From Sphingopyxis jiangsuensis (lineage in GTDB: Bacteria > Pseudomonadota > Alphaproteobacteria > Sphingomonadales > Sphingomonadaceae): DNA of 64,000 nucleotides. The notes under the pieces were generated by a model, which was given only the letters and a program-made list of their open reading frames with translations, did not search any database and had not been told where the DNA came from. The position numbers were made by a program, and so were the translations under genes. Of this stretch, positions 48,592-56,799 are shown piece after piece; the stretch's first letter is position 1; every line of letters starts with the position of its first letter. The stretch lies in assembly GCF_016734905.1 (NCBI RefSeq), contig NZ_JAERPO010000001.1:1116001-1180000 (forward strand). Reading direction: 5' to 3'.

Positions 48592-50427
48592 ATGAAATAC
48601 GCGCTTCTCCTTTCCCTGTTGGGCGGCGGCACGCCCGCCGCCGCCCAGTCGGTCGATCCTTTCCTGTCCGGACCGATCGGCGCCGAGCGATGCGTCGGCG
48701 GGGATGAGACGCCGTGCGACATCGCGCTCGGCGTCCGATACTGGCGCATCGTCCGCGCCGGCGATGCGCCGTTGGTGATGCATGTCGCCGAAATCGACCT
48801 CACGCGCTCCGATGTTCAAGTGAAGGTCACGCCCGCCGACCGTTCGGCCGGGATGGAGTATCGGGCACAGACCGCTAGCGATTATCTCGCAAGGTCCGGC
48901 GCGGTACTTGCGGTCAACGCCAGCTACTTCCTGCCATTCGTCGGCGGATCGAAAGGTGGCGATGATTTTGTACCGCAGCCGGGACAAGCCGCAGCGGCAT
49001 CAGGCGCCGTGATCTCGGACGGCGCGACCGTCTCGCCGGTCGAGGGCATTGATGCGCGCGTCGACAGCATGATTTGCTTCGCGCCGACCCGTGCGGCGAT
49101 CGTCGAAGGTCAGGTCTGCCCCGCGGGCTTTACCGAAGGTGTGTCGGCCGGGCCGCGCATCCTGAAAGCTGGCGAATTCGTACCGCGTCGCCGCCTTGGC
49201 CGCGACGGCGTATTTCACGGCGCGACCGAATTGACGCCCGAGGAAGCGGCGCAGCTTGCAGCTGCGCCACCGGGTTCGGGTGGCGGCCCGCGCACCGTCG
49301 CGGGGCTGAATGCCGACGGCACGAAACTGTGGCTCGTCGTCGCCGACGGCCGCCAGCCGGGATGGAGCCTCGGCGCGAGTACCGACGATATTCTGGCCCT
49401 GTTCCGCAAGCTTGGCGCAAGCGACGTCATGAGCCTCGATGGCGGCGGCTCGGCAACGATGGTCGCCCGCGGCCCCGCTGGCCCCATCGTGATGAGCCGA
49501 CCGATCCACACCGGCGTCCCGGGACGTCAGCGACCGCTCGGCAATCATATCGGCGTTTTTGTGGGCGACGCTGCGCCCCCCGCGCGCGGGCTGAGCACGT
49601 TGCTGCCGCCTTTGCAGCCGCGTGAGATTTCGCGCCTCAAGGCCAGGATGGAATATGTTTACGGCGCGCCAGAAGCGCGGCAGGGCGTCGCGGTCGACGC
49701 GCAGAATATCTATGCCGTGGTCAACACCGCGATCGGCAAATATTCGCGTGCCGACGGGCGACTGCTCGCTCGCTGGGCGAGTCCGCGCGGCGGGATGCTG
49801 CGCCACCTCAACAGCTGCATCGTGATGGACACCGAGCTCGTTTGTGCCCATTCGAACCATCCCGAAGTGCCGATGGGGAGTTCGGTGGAAGTCTTCGACA
49901 CGGCTACCCTCGCGCACAAAGCGAGCCACAGCCTCGGCAATAGGGACGAGGGGTCGCTGACTTTCGCCGAACCGATGGCGGGCGGTTGGCTCCTCGGCTT
50001 CTCGCATTATTCGGACGAGACCGGTGTGCCCTTCAAGTCGTCGGACTATTCGTCGATCATCAGCGTCGACGACCAATGGCGTCGTACAGGTGGCTGGCTG
50101 ATTCCGCCCTCGATCCGCAAGAAAATGGCGCCGCAGGCAGCATCGGGCGGCGCAATCGGACCCGACGGCTTCCTCTATCTCTTCGGTCACACACTGCCCG
50201 AGCTTTACGTGCTGGCGAAACCCCGGATGGGCGTCGAACTGCTCCATGTCGCGACGATCGACCTTGACGCTGGAGGTCAGGCTTTCGCCTTCGATCCGGC
50301 AGAGCCGCGGCGAATTTTCGCGATTGACCGCCCGGCAGGCGAAGTGCGTGCGTTCCGGTTGCCCGAGATCGGCCTAGGCGAAGGTGATCGCTTCGAGCGG
50401 CGGCCGGCAGCAAAGCGGAGGCGATGA
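48592..50427 (+). CDS. Exported phosphodiester glycosidase (NAGPA domain) with C-terminal extension
   Basis: The 611-residue protein has a signal peptide (MKYALLLSLLGGGTPAAAQS). An NAGPA/DUF2233 phosphodiester glycosidase domain spans residues ~40-330 (VLAVNASYFLPFVGGSKGGD, TEGVSAGPRILKAGEFVPRR, SDVMSLDGGGSATMVARGPA). The remaining ~270 residues have repeated strands with GVAVDAQNIYAVVNTAIGKY, VEVFDTATLAHKASHSLGNR and GGAIGPDGFLYLFGHTLPEL, which looks like a beta-propeller. The family removes sugars from phosphodiester-linked glycans, so envelope polymers are possible substrates. It pairs with the preceding receptor. Confidence 0.88.
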   Translation: MKYALLLSLLGGGTPAAAQSVDPFLSGPIGAERCVGGDETPCDIALGVRYWRIVRAGDAPLVMHVAEIDLTRSDVQVKVTPADRSAGMEYRAQTASDYLARSGAVLAVNASYFLPFVGGSKGGDDFVPQPGQAAAASGAVISDGATVSPVEGIDARVDSMICFAPTRAAIVEGQVCPAGFTEGVSAGPRILKAGEFVPRRRLGRDGVFHGATELTPEEAAQLAAAPPGSGGGPRTVAGLNADGTKLWLVVADGRQPGWSLGASTDDILALFRKLGASDVMSLDGGGSATMVARGPAGPIVMSRPIHTGVPGRQRPLGNHIGVFVGDAAPPARGLSTLLPPLQPREISRLKARMEYVYGAPEARQGVAVDAQNIYAVVNTAIGKYSRADGRLLARWASPRGGMLRHLNSCIVMDTELVCAHSNHPEVPMGSSVEVFDTATLAHKASHSLGNRDEGSLTFAEPMAGGWLLGFSHYSDETGVPFKSSDYSSIISVDDQWRRTGGWLIPPSIRKKMAPQAASGGAIGPDGFLYLFGHTLPELYVLAKPRMGVELLHVATIDLDAGGQAFAFDPAEPRRIFAIDRPAGEVRAFRLPEIGLGEGDRFERRPAAKRRR

Positions 50428-50577
50428 TTGGCGGTCAGGTAGCGATGCGGTGGGCTGGATCCCTTGACCGATACGGCCGACATTATCGCATGTTTTCGTT
50501 CGGCGAGGGTTAAGGTCGTCCTTGTCAAATCGGCCGAAATCAATCGCCGCAGGAAGCGGCTGACGTAAGGGAACGAA

Positions 50578-51495
50578 ATGACGCTTCGCGCAACGCTTGT
50601 CGCTGCTTGCCTTGTTTTTGCTCATCTCGCGAGCCCGTCGACCGCGAATGCGAGAGACCAGGTCACGCCTGCAACGAACGCGTCTCCCGACGCCGTCATT
50701 CCTCTGGAGCGCTGGCGCACCCGGTGGTTCATCCGGGTCGACTTTGGGGGTGCGGAACGCAAGCTTCTCTTCGATACGGGCGCCGGCCTGACCCTGCTCC
50801 ATCCCGATGTGCTTTCGGCCGCAAAATGTGAACTTTGGGGACGCGTGACGGGCTTTCGGATGTTCGGCCAGCGGGGCGACGGGCCTCGTTGCAACGCGAT
50901 GGATATCTTCGTCGCAGGTCATCCATTCCGGCCACCGCTTCTAGGAGCAATCGACCTCGGGAAGCTCAATCCCGCCGATGCCGAATTGGAGGGAATTGCT
51001 GCACTCAACATGTTCGAGGGTCGCGCAATCACACTGAATCTTGGCGAAGGCGAAATCATCGTGGAATCGCCAGCGAGCCTCCACGAACGCGTGCGTTCGA
51101 TGCGGCCATTCCCGATCCGCATGAAACGCGAGGTGGAAGGCACCGCGCTTGCCATTATGGCCGAAGTAACCAGCCCACGTGGTCCGGTCTGGATGGAATT
51201 GGACTCAGGTAATGGCGGCACGGTGCTGGTAGCAAAACACAACGCGGCCCTGTTCGGCTTGCAGCCTGATGCAGAGGAACCCCAGTCGGGGTATTTCCAG
51301 GTTGCCGAAGGCGTAGATCTCCAATCCGAACATATGTTCACGCCAGATATGATTATGGATGGCAATCTGGGCATGCCGTTTTTGCACGACTGGATCATCA
51401 CGCTCGACTTGCGCGAGGGTCGGGGCTGGATCGTTCGAAATCCGGAAGCAGGCCCCGCGCCAAAGCCGGCGCTGCCGAGCAAGACTTCACAATGA
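50578..51495 (+). CDS. Exported aspartyl-protease-fold protein (retropepsin-like)
   Basis: TAAGGGAACGAA precedes ATG 50578. A signal peptide (TLVAACLVFAHLASPSTANA) leads to two aspartyl-protease half domains: LLFDTGAGLTLLHPDVL (residues ~63-79) and VWMELDSGNGGTVLVAKHN (~202-220). Having both Asp-Thr/Ser-Gly motifs in one chain is the two-lobed arrangement. The substrate is unknown. It follows the glycosidase by 150 bp on the same strand but has its own upstream region. Confidence 0.85.
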   Translation: MTLRATLVAACLVFAHLASPSTANARDQVTPATNASPDAVIPLERWRTRWFIRVDFGGAERKLLFDTGAGLTLLHPDVLSAAKCELWGRVTGFRMFGQRGDGPRCNAMDIFVAGHPFRPPLLGAIDLGKLNPADAELEGIAALNMFEGRAITLNLGEGEIIVESPASLHERVRSMRPFPIRMKREVEGTALAIMAEVTSPRGPVWMELDSGNGGTVLVAKHNAALFGLQPDAEEPQSGYFQVAEGVDLQSEHMFTPDMIMDGNLGMPFLHDWIITLDLREGRGWIVRNPEAGPAPKPALPSKTSQ

Positions 51496-51606
51496 CTGAG
51501 CAAGCCCAAGGAACCTCGGAGAGCATCAATACTGGCCGTGTTCTGTCGGTCCGGTATCAGGAACAGAATTTGGGAAAGCTGACGTTCGGTCGAACCGCTG
51601 AATCCG

Positions 51607-52149
51607 TCAGCCGCTTGCGATCGCGAACCGGAACATTTGTCCGATGTTCTGCTTGAGCCGCCTGCTGTTATCGAGCGCTCCGCACGCCTCCACCGTGCGA
51701 ATGACGTCGAGCACCCCGGGCACCGCAATGTATCGGATTGGCCTTTTGCCAAGTACAGGAAAAACGTCGCGTTCCAAGCGGCTCAGCACCCGATCGGCAT
51801 GTGCCGGGCTAAAACCGTCGACGCGATTCGCGTGCCACGCCCGCGCGACAGGCTCGAAGAAGTCAGGCGAGGCCGCCAATCTTTTTGCCACCCGCCTCGT
51901 TTCGGCGGGATCGCATCCTGCGTCGATTAACGCCTTGGTATCGTTCAACTTCATTCGCGCCATCGCGAGTGTCACTGCTGGATATTTGCCAAAGCTGAGC
52001 AGCTTTTCCTTGCCACGGAAATGATATTTCATGCGCCAGAACTTCGATCCGGTGGGCTGCACGAGCAGCTATAGTCCGCCTCCGTCAGACATTTTATACG
52101 GCCGCTCACACCGCGTCGCATATTTCACTTCGAGCTCTTTCAAGGTCAT
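51607..52149 (-). pseudogene. P4-type phage integrase remnant with amber stop and lost catalytic domain
   Basis: From ATG 52149 the minus strand reads MTLKELEVKYATR...PYKMSDGGGL, then TAG, then LLVQPTGSKFWRMKYHFRGK and EKLLSFGKYPAVTLAMARMK. This is the start of a DUF4102 arm-binding integrase. The TAG (52069-52071) replaces the tyrosine normally found in GGLYLLV. The frame continues through the core-binding domain and stops at 51607, so the tyrosine-recombinase catalytic domain is absent. It lies directly downstream of the tRNA-Met 3' end on the same strand, the standard place for such an integrase. Confidence 0.9.
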
Positions 52150-52327
52150 TGGGCATCGCCTGTTTGAGGAACAGGCAAAAATTATCCCCCATCCACCCCC
52201 AAAATCAAATCACCGCACCGGAACGCAACGCTCTCTATCGGCACCCATCGGCGCCGATTAAACGGCTGGTTTCAGGAAAAATAAATACGGAACAGCGCAA
52301 ACCGGGATGAGCTGGGATTTTCGGCTC

Positions 52328-52404
52328 TGGTAGCGGAGGAGGGACTCGAACCCCCGACACGCGGATTATGATTCCGCTGCTCTAACCTGCTGAGCTACTC
52401 CGCC
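52328..52404 (-). tRNA. tRNA-Met (anticodon CAT)
   Basis: The minus strand has acceptor GGCGGAG/CTCCGCT (G-U at the end), discriminator A and encoded CCA, D arm GCTCAGCAGGTTAGAGC, anticodon stem GCGGA/TCCGC with loop ATCATAA and T arm GGGTTCGAGTCCC. The GGAATCATAATCC core is typical of elongator Met in alphaproteobacteria; a lysidine-modified tRNA-Ile(CAT) cannot be fully ruled out. A dead integrase lies just beyond its 3' end. Confidence 0.93.
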
Positions 52405-52464
52405 CCGAAAGGCCGCCGCTTGGGCGAGCAGCGCCTATAGGCAGGGCGCGGCGGGCGGTCAATA

Positions 52465-53070
52465 TCATCTGCGCGGTCCGCGAAATTTGCGGGCAAAGGC
52501 GTCTTCCCAGGGGCCGCCGCGATAATGATGTGCCGCGAGACCTGTGATCTCCAGCGGGCGCGGGCGGAAGTCTGTGGCGAGACGGGCAAGCAGGTCGCGC
52601 GCCGTGGCGGACGTCACCTTGTTCTGAACCGTGATGTGGAGGCGCGGCACGCCCCGGTCCTGCGCGGTGAGCATGCCGGTGAAATGGTCCGCAATGCGTT
52701 CGCAGATGACGAGCAGTTCGGGACTGTCGACGCGAAAGGCAACGCCGCGCCCGAGCGAATAGGGCGCGCCAAGTCTCGCGGCGGGCGGCGGTGTGTCGGC
52801 GGCGATCCGGCGGACGAGCCGATCGAGTTCGTCATGTGCCGACGGCGGGAGCTGATGAAGCAGCGTAATGTGCGCCGACAGGAAATTGCGGTCGGGAGGG
52901 AAGTGCGCGGCGCGCAGCGCGTCGAAATGGCGCTGGTCGGCCGCACCCATCATTCCGGTCAGAATGAGGGGCGCGGCACCAGTGGCCCGGACGGGAGGGG
53001 GGATGTCCGGGTCGCCGTTCGCGAAGCGGGATGGGCGCGGCGGTCGGGAGGGGGATGTGCCGTCGTCCAT
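52465..53070 (-). CDS. 2'-5' RNA ligase/phosphodiesterase-family protein
   Basis: ATG 53070 has AAAGGGCG upstream; an ATG seven codons earlier is possible. The ~201-residue protein contains the two H-x-T/S motifs of the 2H superfamily: FLSAHITLLHQL and PRLHITVQNKVTS. A proline-rich N-terminal leader is variable. The fold either joins 2'-5' RNA ends or hydrolyses cyclic phosphodiesters. Alphaproteobacterial members are uncharacterised. Confidence 0.85.
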   Translation of the reverse strand: MDDGTSPSRPPRPSRFANGDPDIPPPVRATGAAPLILTGMMGAADQRHFDALRAAHFPPDRNFLSAHITLLHQLPPSAHDELDRLVRRIAADTPPPAARLGAPYSLGRGVAFRVDSPELLVICERIADHFTGMLTAQDRGVPRLHITVQNKVTSATARDLLARLATDFRPRPLEITGLAAHHYRGGPWEDAFARKFRGPRR

Positions 53071-53171
53071 GGGACGCCCTTTCGCGTTCAATGGCGCATC
53101 TGGTAGTTCGACCGCGCAAACGCCAATCGAATTACTGCATCACAATCATCGTATAATGCGATGACATAATA

Positions 53172-53930
53172 TTATCCGCGTCTTAACGCCCCCCAGAAGG
53201 TCCTCAGGGCCGCCGCCACCTCTGCCGGACGTTCGGCAATCGCCCAATGGCCGGCCTTTTCGACGATGTGAAGCGACACGCCGGTAGCCGCGGCGAAGCG
53301 CTCCGCAACCTCCAGCCCCACATAGGGATCGTTGGCGCCCCAGACCAACGCGCCGTTCGGCGGCAGCCTGTCCAAATCGCGCGCCCAATCATGCTCGAAG
53401 CTCAGCCCCCGCGCCGAGCGATAGAGTTTGAGGATCGCGCGGCGCTTGTCCTTGTTCTGCCACTGCTCGGCCTCTTCGCGCGCAATGGCGGCGGGCATGC
53501 CCTGCGCGGCGAGCCCCTTGGCGAGCTTGTCGGCGCGGCTCAGCGCCATGAAAATTTCGCCGAGCACCGGGGTGTTCCAGATGCGCGCGATGCGGTGGCC
53601 GCGATAATCGGGGTCGATCACAGCATTCGATACGACCCAGCTGCGAATGAGGTCCGGGCGCAGCATCGCCACGCGCTGCGCGATCAAGGCGCCCCAGTCA
53701 TGACCGACGATGTCGATGGGGCCGTGCGCGGCGAACAACGCCTCCGCCTGCCCCACCGCCCATTCGGCATAGGCCTCCTTGGTCGCGGCGAATCCTGCCG
53801 GCAGCGGGCCGGTGAATCCGGGAAGCGCCGGAACCGTCACGGGCGTATCGCCAAGGTCGAGCGCGGCGAGCAAGGGGCGCCAGATCGCCGGGCTGTCGGG
53901 CACACCGTGGAGAAAGAGCTTGGCAGCCAT
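53172..53930 (-). CDS. Alpha/beta hydrolase, haloalkane dehalogenase/epoxide hydrolase-like
   Basis: The 252-residue protein shows the nucleophile elbow VGHDWGALIAQRVA with an aspartate nucleophile (about residue 97), the loop HGVPDSPAIWRPLL for the oxyanion hole, an acid in VWGANDPYV and the catalytic His in EKAGHWAIAERP. An Asp nucleophile is typical of haloalkane dehalogenases and epoxide hydrolases rather than esterases. Natural substrate unknown. It lies upstream of the RNA-ligase-like gene by 101 bp. Confidence 0.88.
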   Translation of the reverse strand: MAAKLFLHGVPDSPAIWRPLLAALDLGDTPVTVPALPGFTGPLPAGFAATKEAYAEWAVGQAEALFAAHGPIDIVGHDWGALIAQRVAMLRPDLIRSWVVSNAVIDPDYRGHRIARIWNTPVLGEIFMALSRADKLAKGLAAQGMPAAIAREEAEQWQNKDKRRAILKLYRSARGLSFEHDWARDLDRLPPNGALVWGANDPYVGLEVAERFAAATGVSLHIVEKAGHWAIAERPAEVAAALRTFWGALRRG

Positions 53931-54043
53931 ATTTCATCCCCTCGTTGGCCGCCCCCGGCGAAGACGGAGACCGCTATCGGTTTGGGCAGCCCAGGCTGGC
54001 AGGTCCGCCAGCGGCCCGCGTCTTCGCGGGGGCCGCGGATTCC

Positions 54044-54973
54044 CTACATCTCGCCCCGCTCGCGGCGGAGCGCATACCATTTCTGCACATTGGCATCATG
54101 CTCGGCGAGCGTGCGCGCGAAGATATGCCCGCCATCACCCTTTGCGACGAAATAGAGATAGTCGTTGGGCTCGGGATCGAGCACTGCGGCGATCGAGGCC
54201 TTGCCCGGATTGGCGATCGGCCCCTTGGGCAGCCCTGCCATGCTGTACGTGTTGTAATCGTTCACGTCCTGGATTTCGGATCGCTTGATACGGCGGCCGA
54301 GCGGCTTGCCCTTGGTGATCGGATAGATGATTGTCGGATCGGCCTGCAGCCGCATGCCCACCGCGAGCCTGTTTGTGTACACGCCAGCGACGGTACGGCG
54401 TTCGGCGGGTACGCCGGTTTCCTTCTCGACGATCGAGGCGAGCGTCAGCGCCTCGTTGCGATCCTTGACCGCCGAGCGCGGGCTGCGCTTTGCCCAGAGT
54501 TCGGCAAAGGTCTTGTCCATCGCGTCCTGCATCCGCTTCAGCACCGCGGCGCGCTTCTCGCCCGTCGTGAAGGCATAGGTGTCGGGAAGCACGCTGCCCT
54601 CGGGCGGCACGGGCACCTCGCCCTTCAGCCGCTCCTCGGCCATCAGCCGCTCCCACACCATGATCGACGGCATGCCCTCGGGCACGGTGACGAAGCGCTG
54701 GACGGTCTTGCCCGATTGCATCAGCGCGAGGATGTCGCCCGCGTCCATGCCCTTTTCGATTTTATACTCGCCGGGCCTGATCGGGTCGTCGCCGCCGAAA
54801 AAGCGCGCGTGATTGACGAACGCCGAGGCAGAGGTCGCCCCCGCCTCCTCCAGAATCTGCCCTGCCTTGGCGATGCTCGATCCGGCCGGAATGACGACTT
54901 CGGCATCGCGCGGCGCGCCGCCCGAACAGGCGGCGAGGAGGAGCGCGAGCAAGGCTGCAAGCAGCCGGCGCAT
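54044..54973 (-). CDS. mltG: Endolytic murein transglycosylase MltG
   Basis: The 309-residue protein has a YceG-like fold with the catalytic glutamate in LASIVEKETGVPAERRTVAG, and RLAVGMRLQADPTIIYPITK and STYSMAGLPKGPIANPG-type motifs (here NTYSMAGLPKGPIANPGKAS). The N-terminus MRRLLAALLALLLAACSGGA looks like a lipoprotein signal rather than the usual transmembrane anchor. MltG cuts nascent peptidoglycan strands in the periplasm. It follows fabF by 4 bp, the conserved acpP-fabF-mltG order. Confidence 0.95.
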   Translation of the reverse strand: MRRLLAALLALLLAACSGGAPRDAEVVIPAGSSIAKAGQILEEAGATSASAFVNHARFFGGDDPIRPGEYKIEKGMDAGDILALMQSGKTVQRFVTVPEGMPSIMVWERLMAEERLKGEVPVPPEGSVLPDTYAFTTGEKRAAVLKRMQDAMDKTFAELWAKRSPRSAVKDRNEALTLASIVEKETGVPAERRTVAGVYTNRLAVGMRLQADPTIIYPITKGKPLGRRIKRSEIQDVNDYNTYSMAGLPKGPIANPGKASIAAVLDPEPNDYLYFVAKGDGGHIFARTLAEHDANVQKWYALRRERGEM

Positions 54974-54977
54974 CGCG

Positions 54978-56240
54978 TCAGTCCTCGACCGCCTTGACGA
55001 TCAGGCTGGCATTGGTGCCGCCAAAACCGAAGCTGTTGTTGAGCGCCGCCTTGACCGCGCGCTTCTTGGCCGTGTGCGGGACAAGGTCGACGCCCTCGGT
55101 CCCCTCGTCGGGATTGTCGAGATTGAGCGTCGGGGGGACGATCTGATCGCGGATCGCGAGGATGCAGAAGATCGATTCGACCGCACCCGCGCCGCCGAGC
55201 AGATGGCCGATCGCCGATTTGGTCGAGCTCATCGACACATTGGCGATCTCGTTTCCGAACAGGCGCTTCACCGCGCCCAACTCGATCGTGTCGGCCATCG
55301 TCGAGGTGCCGTGCGCGTTGATATAGTCGATGTCGGCGGGGGTCATGCCCGCCTTCTTCAGCGCCATTTCCATCGAGCGAAAGGCGCCAAAGCCTTCGGG
55401 ATGCGGCGCGGTGACGTGATAGGCGTCGCCCGACAGGCCATAGCCGACCACCTCGGCATAGATTTTCGCACCGCGCGCCTTGGCATGCTCATATTCCTCG
55501 AGCACGACAACGCCGGCGCCCTCGCCCATCACAAAGCCGTCACGGTCCTTGTCATAGGGACGGCTCGCTTTTTCGGGCGCGTCATTGCTGCTCATATTGA
55601 GCGCGCGCGCCTGCGCGAAGCCGGCGATACCGATCGGGCAGATCGTCGATTCGGCGCCGCCCGCGAGCATGATGTCGGCGTCGTCGTCGCGGATCATCCG
55701 CGCCGCGTCGCCGATCGAATGCGCGCCGGTCGAGCATGCGGTGACGACCGCATGGTTCGGCCCCATCAGGCCGTATTTGATGCTGACCTGCCCCGAGATG
55801 AGGTTGATGAGGCGGCCGTGGACGAAGTGCGGGCTGACGCGGCCCGGCCCCTTTTCGGCGAGCAGCAGGCTTTCGCTTTCGATCCCCGGCAGACCGCCGA
55901 TGCCCGACCCGATCGAACAGCCCGCACGCAGTTTTTGCTCGTCGGTCATGTCGGAAAGGCCGGCATCCTCGAGCGCCTGTCCGGCGGCGTCGATGCCATA
56001 AACGATGAACGGGTCGACCTGGCGCTGGACCTTGTGGTCGACGCGCTTCATCGGATCGAAGCCATATTCGTGATCGGCGGGTTTGACCTCGCACGCGATC
56101 GTGCATTTCTGGTCGGTCGTATCGAAGCGCGTGATCGTTCCCGCACCCGATTTGCCCGCGAGCAGGTTCTTCCAACTCGTTTCGACATCGCCGCCCAGCG
56201 GCGTCACCAGACCCAAACCCGTCACCACAACCCGGCGCAT
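54978..56240 (-). CDS. fabF: Beta-ketoacyl-ACP synthase II
   Basis: AAAGGA precedes ATG 56240; upstream in-frame codons are unlikely. The 420-residue condensing enzyme has the Cys-His-His triad in VVTACSTGAHSIGD, YINAHGTSTMADTIEL and SAIGHLLGGAGAVES, plus NNSFGFGGTNAS near the end. It elongates acyl-ACP with malonyl-ACP in fatty acid synthesis. It lies 168 bp downstream of acpP with a strong terminator between. Confidence 0.97.
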   Translation of the reverse strand: MRRVVVTGLGLVTPLGGDVETSWKNLLAGKSGAGTITRFDTTDQKCTIACEVKPADHEYGFDPMKRVDHKVQRQVDPFIVYGIDAAGQALEDAGLSDMTDEQKLRAGCSIGSGIGGLPGIESESLLLAEKGPGRVSPHFVHGRLINLISGQVSIKYGLMGPNHAVVTACSTGAHSIGDAARMIRDDDADIMLAGGAESTICPIGIAGFAQARALNMSSNDAPEKASRPYDKDRDGFVMGEGAGVVVLEEYEHAKARGAKIYAEVVGYGLSGDAYHVTAPHPEGFGAFRSMEMALKKAGMTPADIDYINAHGTSTMADTIELGAVKRLFGNEIANVSMSSTKSAIGHLLGGAGAVESIFCILAIRDQIVPPTLNLDNPDEGTEGVDLVPHTAKKRAVKAALNNSFGFGGTNASLIVKAVED

Positions 56241-56303
56241 AGTCATTCCTTTCGTCGGCCCCACCCCCGCAGGTGCCCGCATCAATATCGTGAACGCATG
56301 TCC

Positions 56304-56354
56304 AAAAAAAAGGCTTCCCGGTCTGGGCGCACATGCGCTCGGAACCGGGAAGCC
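56304..56354 (-). terminator. Strong intrinsic terminator between acpP and fabF
   Basis: On the minus strand GGCTTCCCGGT and ACCGGGAAGCC form an eleven-base-pair stem with a 21-base loop that itself contains GCGCATGTGCGC, followed by eight T residues. It separates acpP mRNA from fabF, giving high acpP output with limited read-through. Confidence 0.93.
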
Positions 56355-56408
56355 GGAAACGCGTGGGCGGCGTCGCCGCCGCGTCCGGCCACGCCGGACC
56401 GGGGCATT

Positions 56409-56645
56409 TTAGCCCTTGTTCGCTTCGATATAGTCGATCGCGTCCTTGACGGTGGCGATCTTTTCCGCCGCATCGTCGGGGATTTCGACACCGAATTCTT
56501 CTTCGAACGCCATCACCAGCTCGACGATGTCGAGGCTGTCCGCGCCCAGATCGTCGATGAAGCTCGCTTCTTCGGTGACCTTGTCGGCTTCGACGCCCAG
56601 ATGTTCGACGACGATCTTTTTAACCTTGTCGGCCGAATCGCTCAT
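56409..56645 (-). CDS. acpP: Acyl carrier protein
   Basis: The 78-residue acidic protein is a typical [23 protein letters not shown], then the phosphopantetheine serine in [20 protein letters not shown] and [20 protein letters not shown]. It carries growing acyl chains. GGAAA-type ribosome site lies upstream, and a terminator follows. It precedes fabF and mltG as in most alphaproteobacteria. Confidence 0.98.
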   Translation of the reverse strand: MSDSADKVKKIVVEHLGVEADKVTEEASFIDDLGADSLDIVELVMAFEEEFGVEIPDDAAEKIATVKDAIDYIEANKG

Positions 56646-56799
56646 GCAGATTTCCTTTTTCTTTCTTGCTGACGCGTGAATGTTGGGTTTTGCCCTAGAG
56701 CGAGCCAACGGGGCTGGCAAGAGGGCTGGCGCTTCGTGACCATCGAAAATAGCGCGCGAACGGCACAAATGCGGCGATCGCAGCACTACAGGAGCCGGT

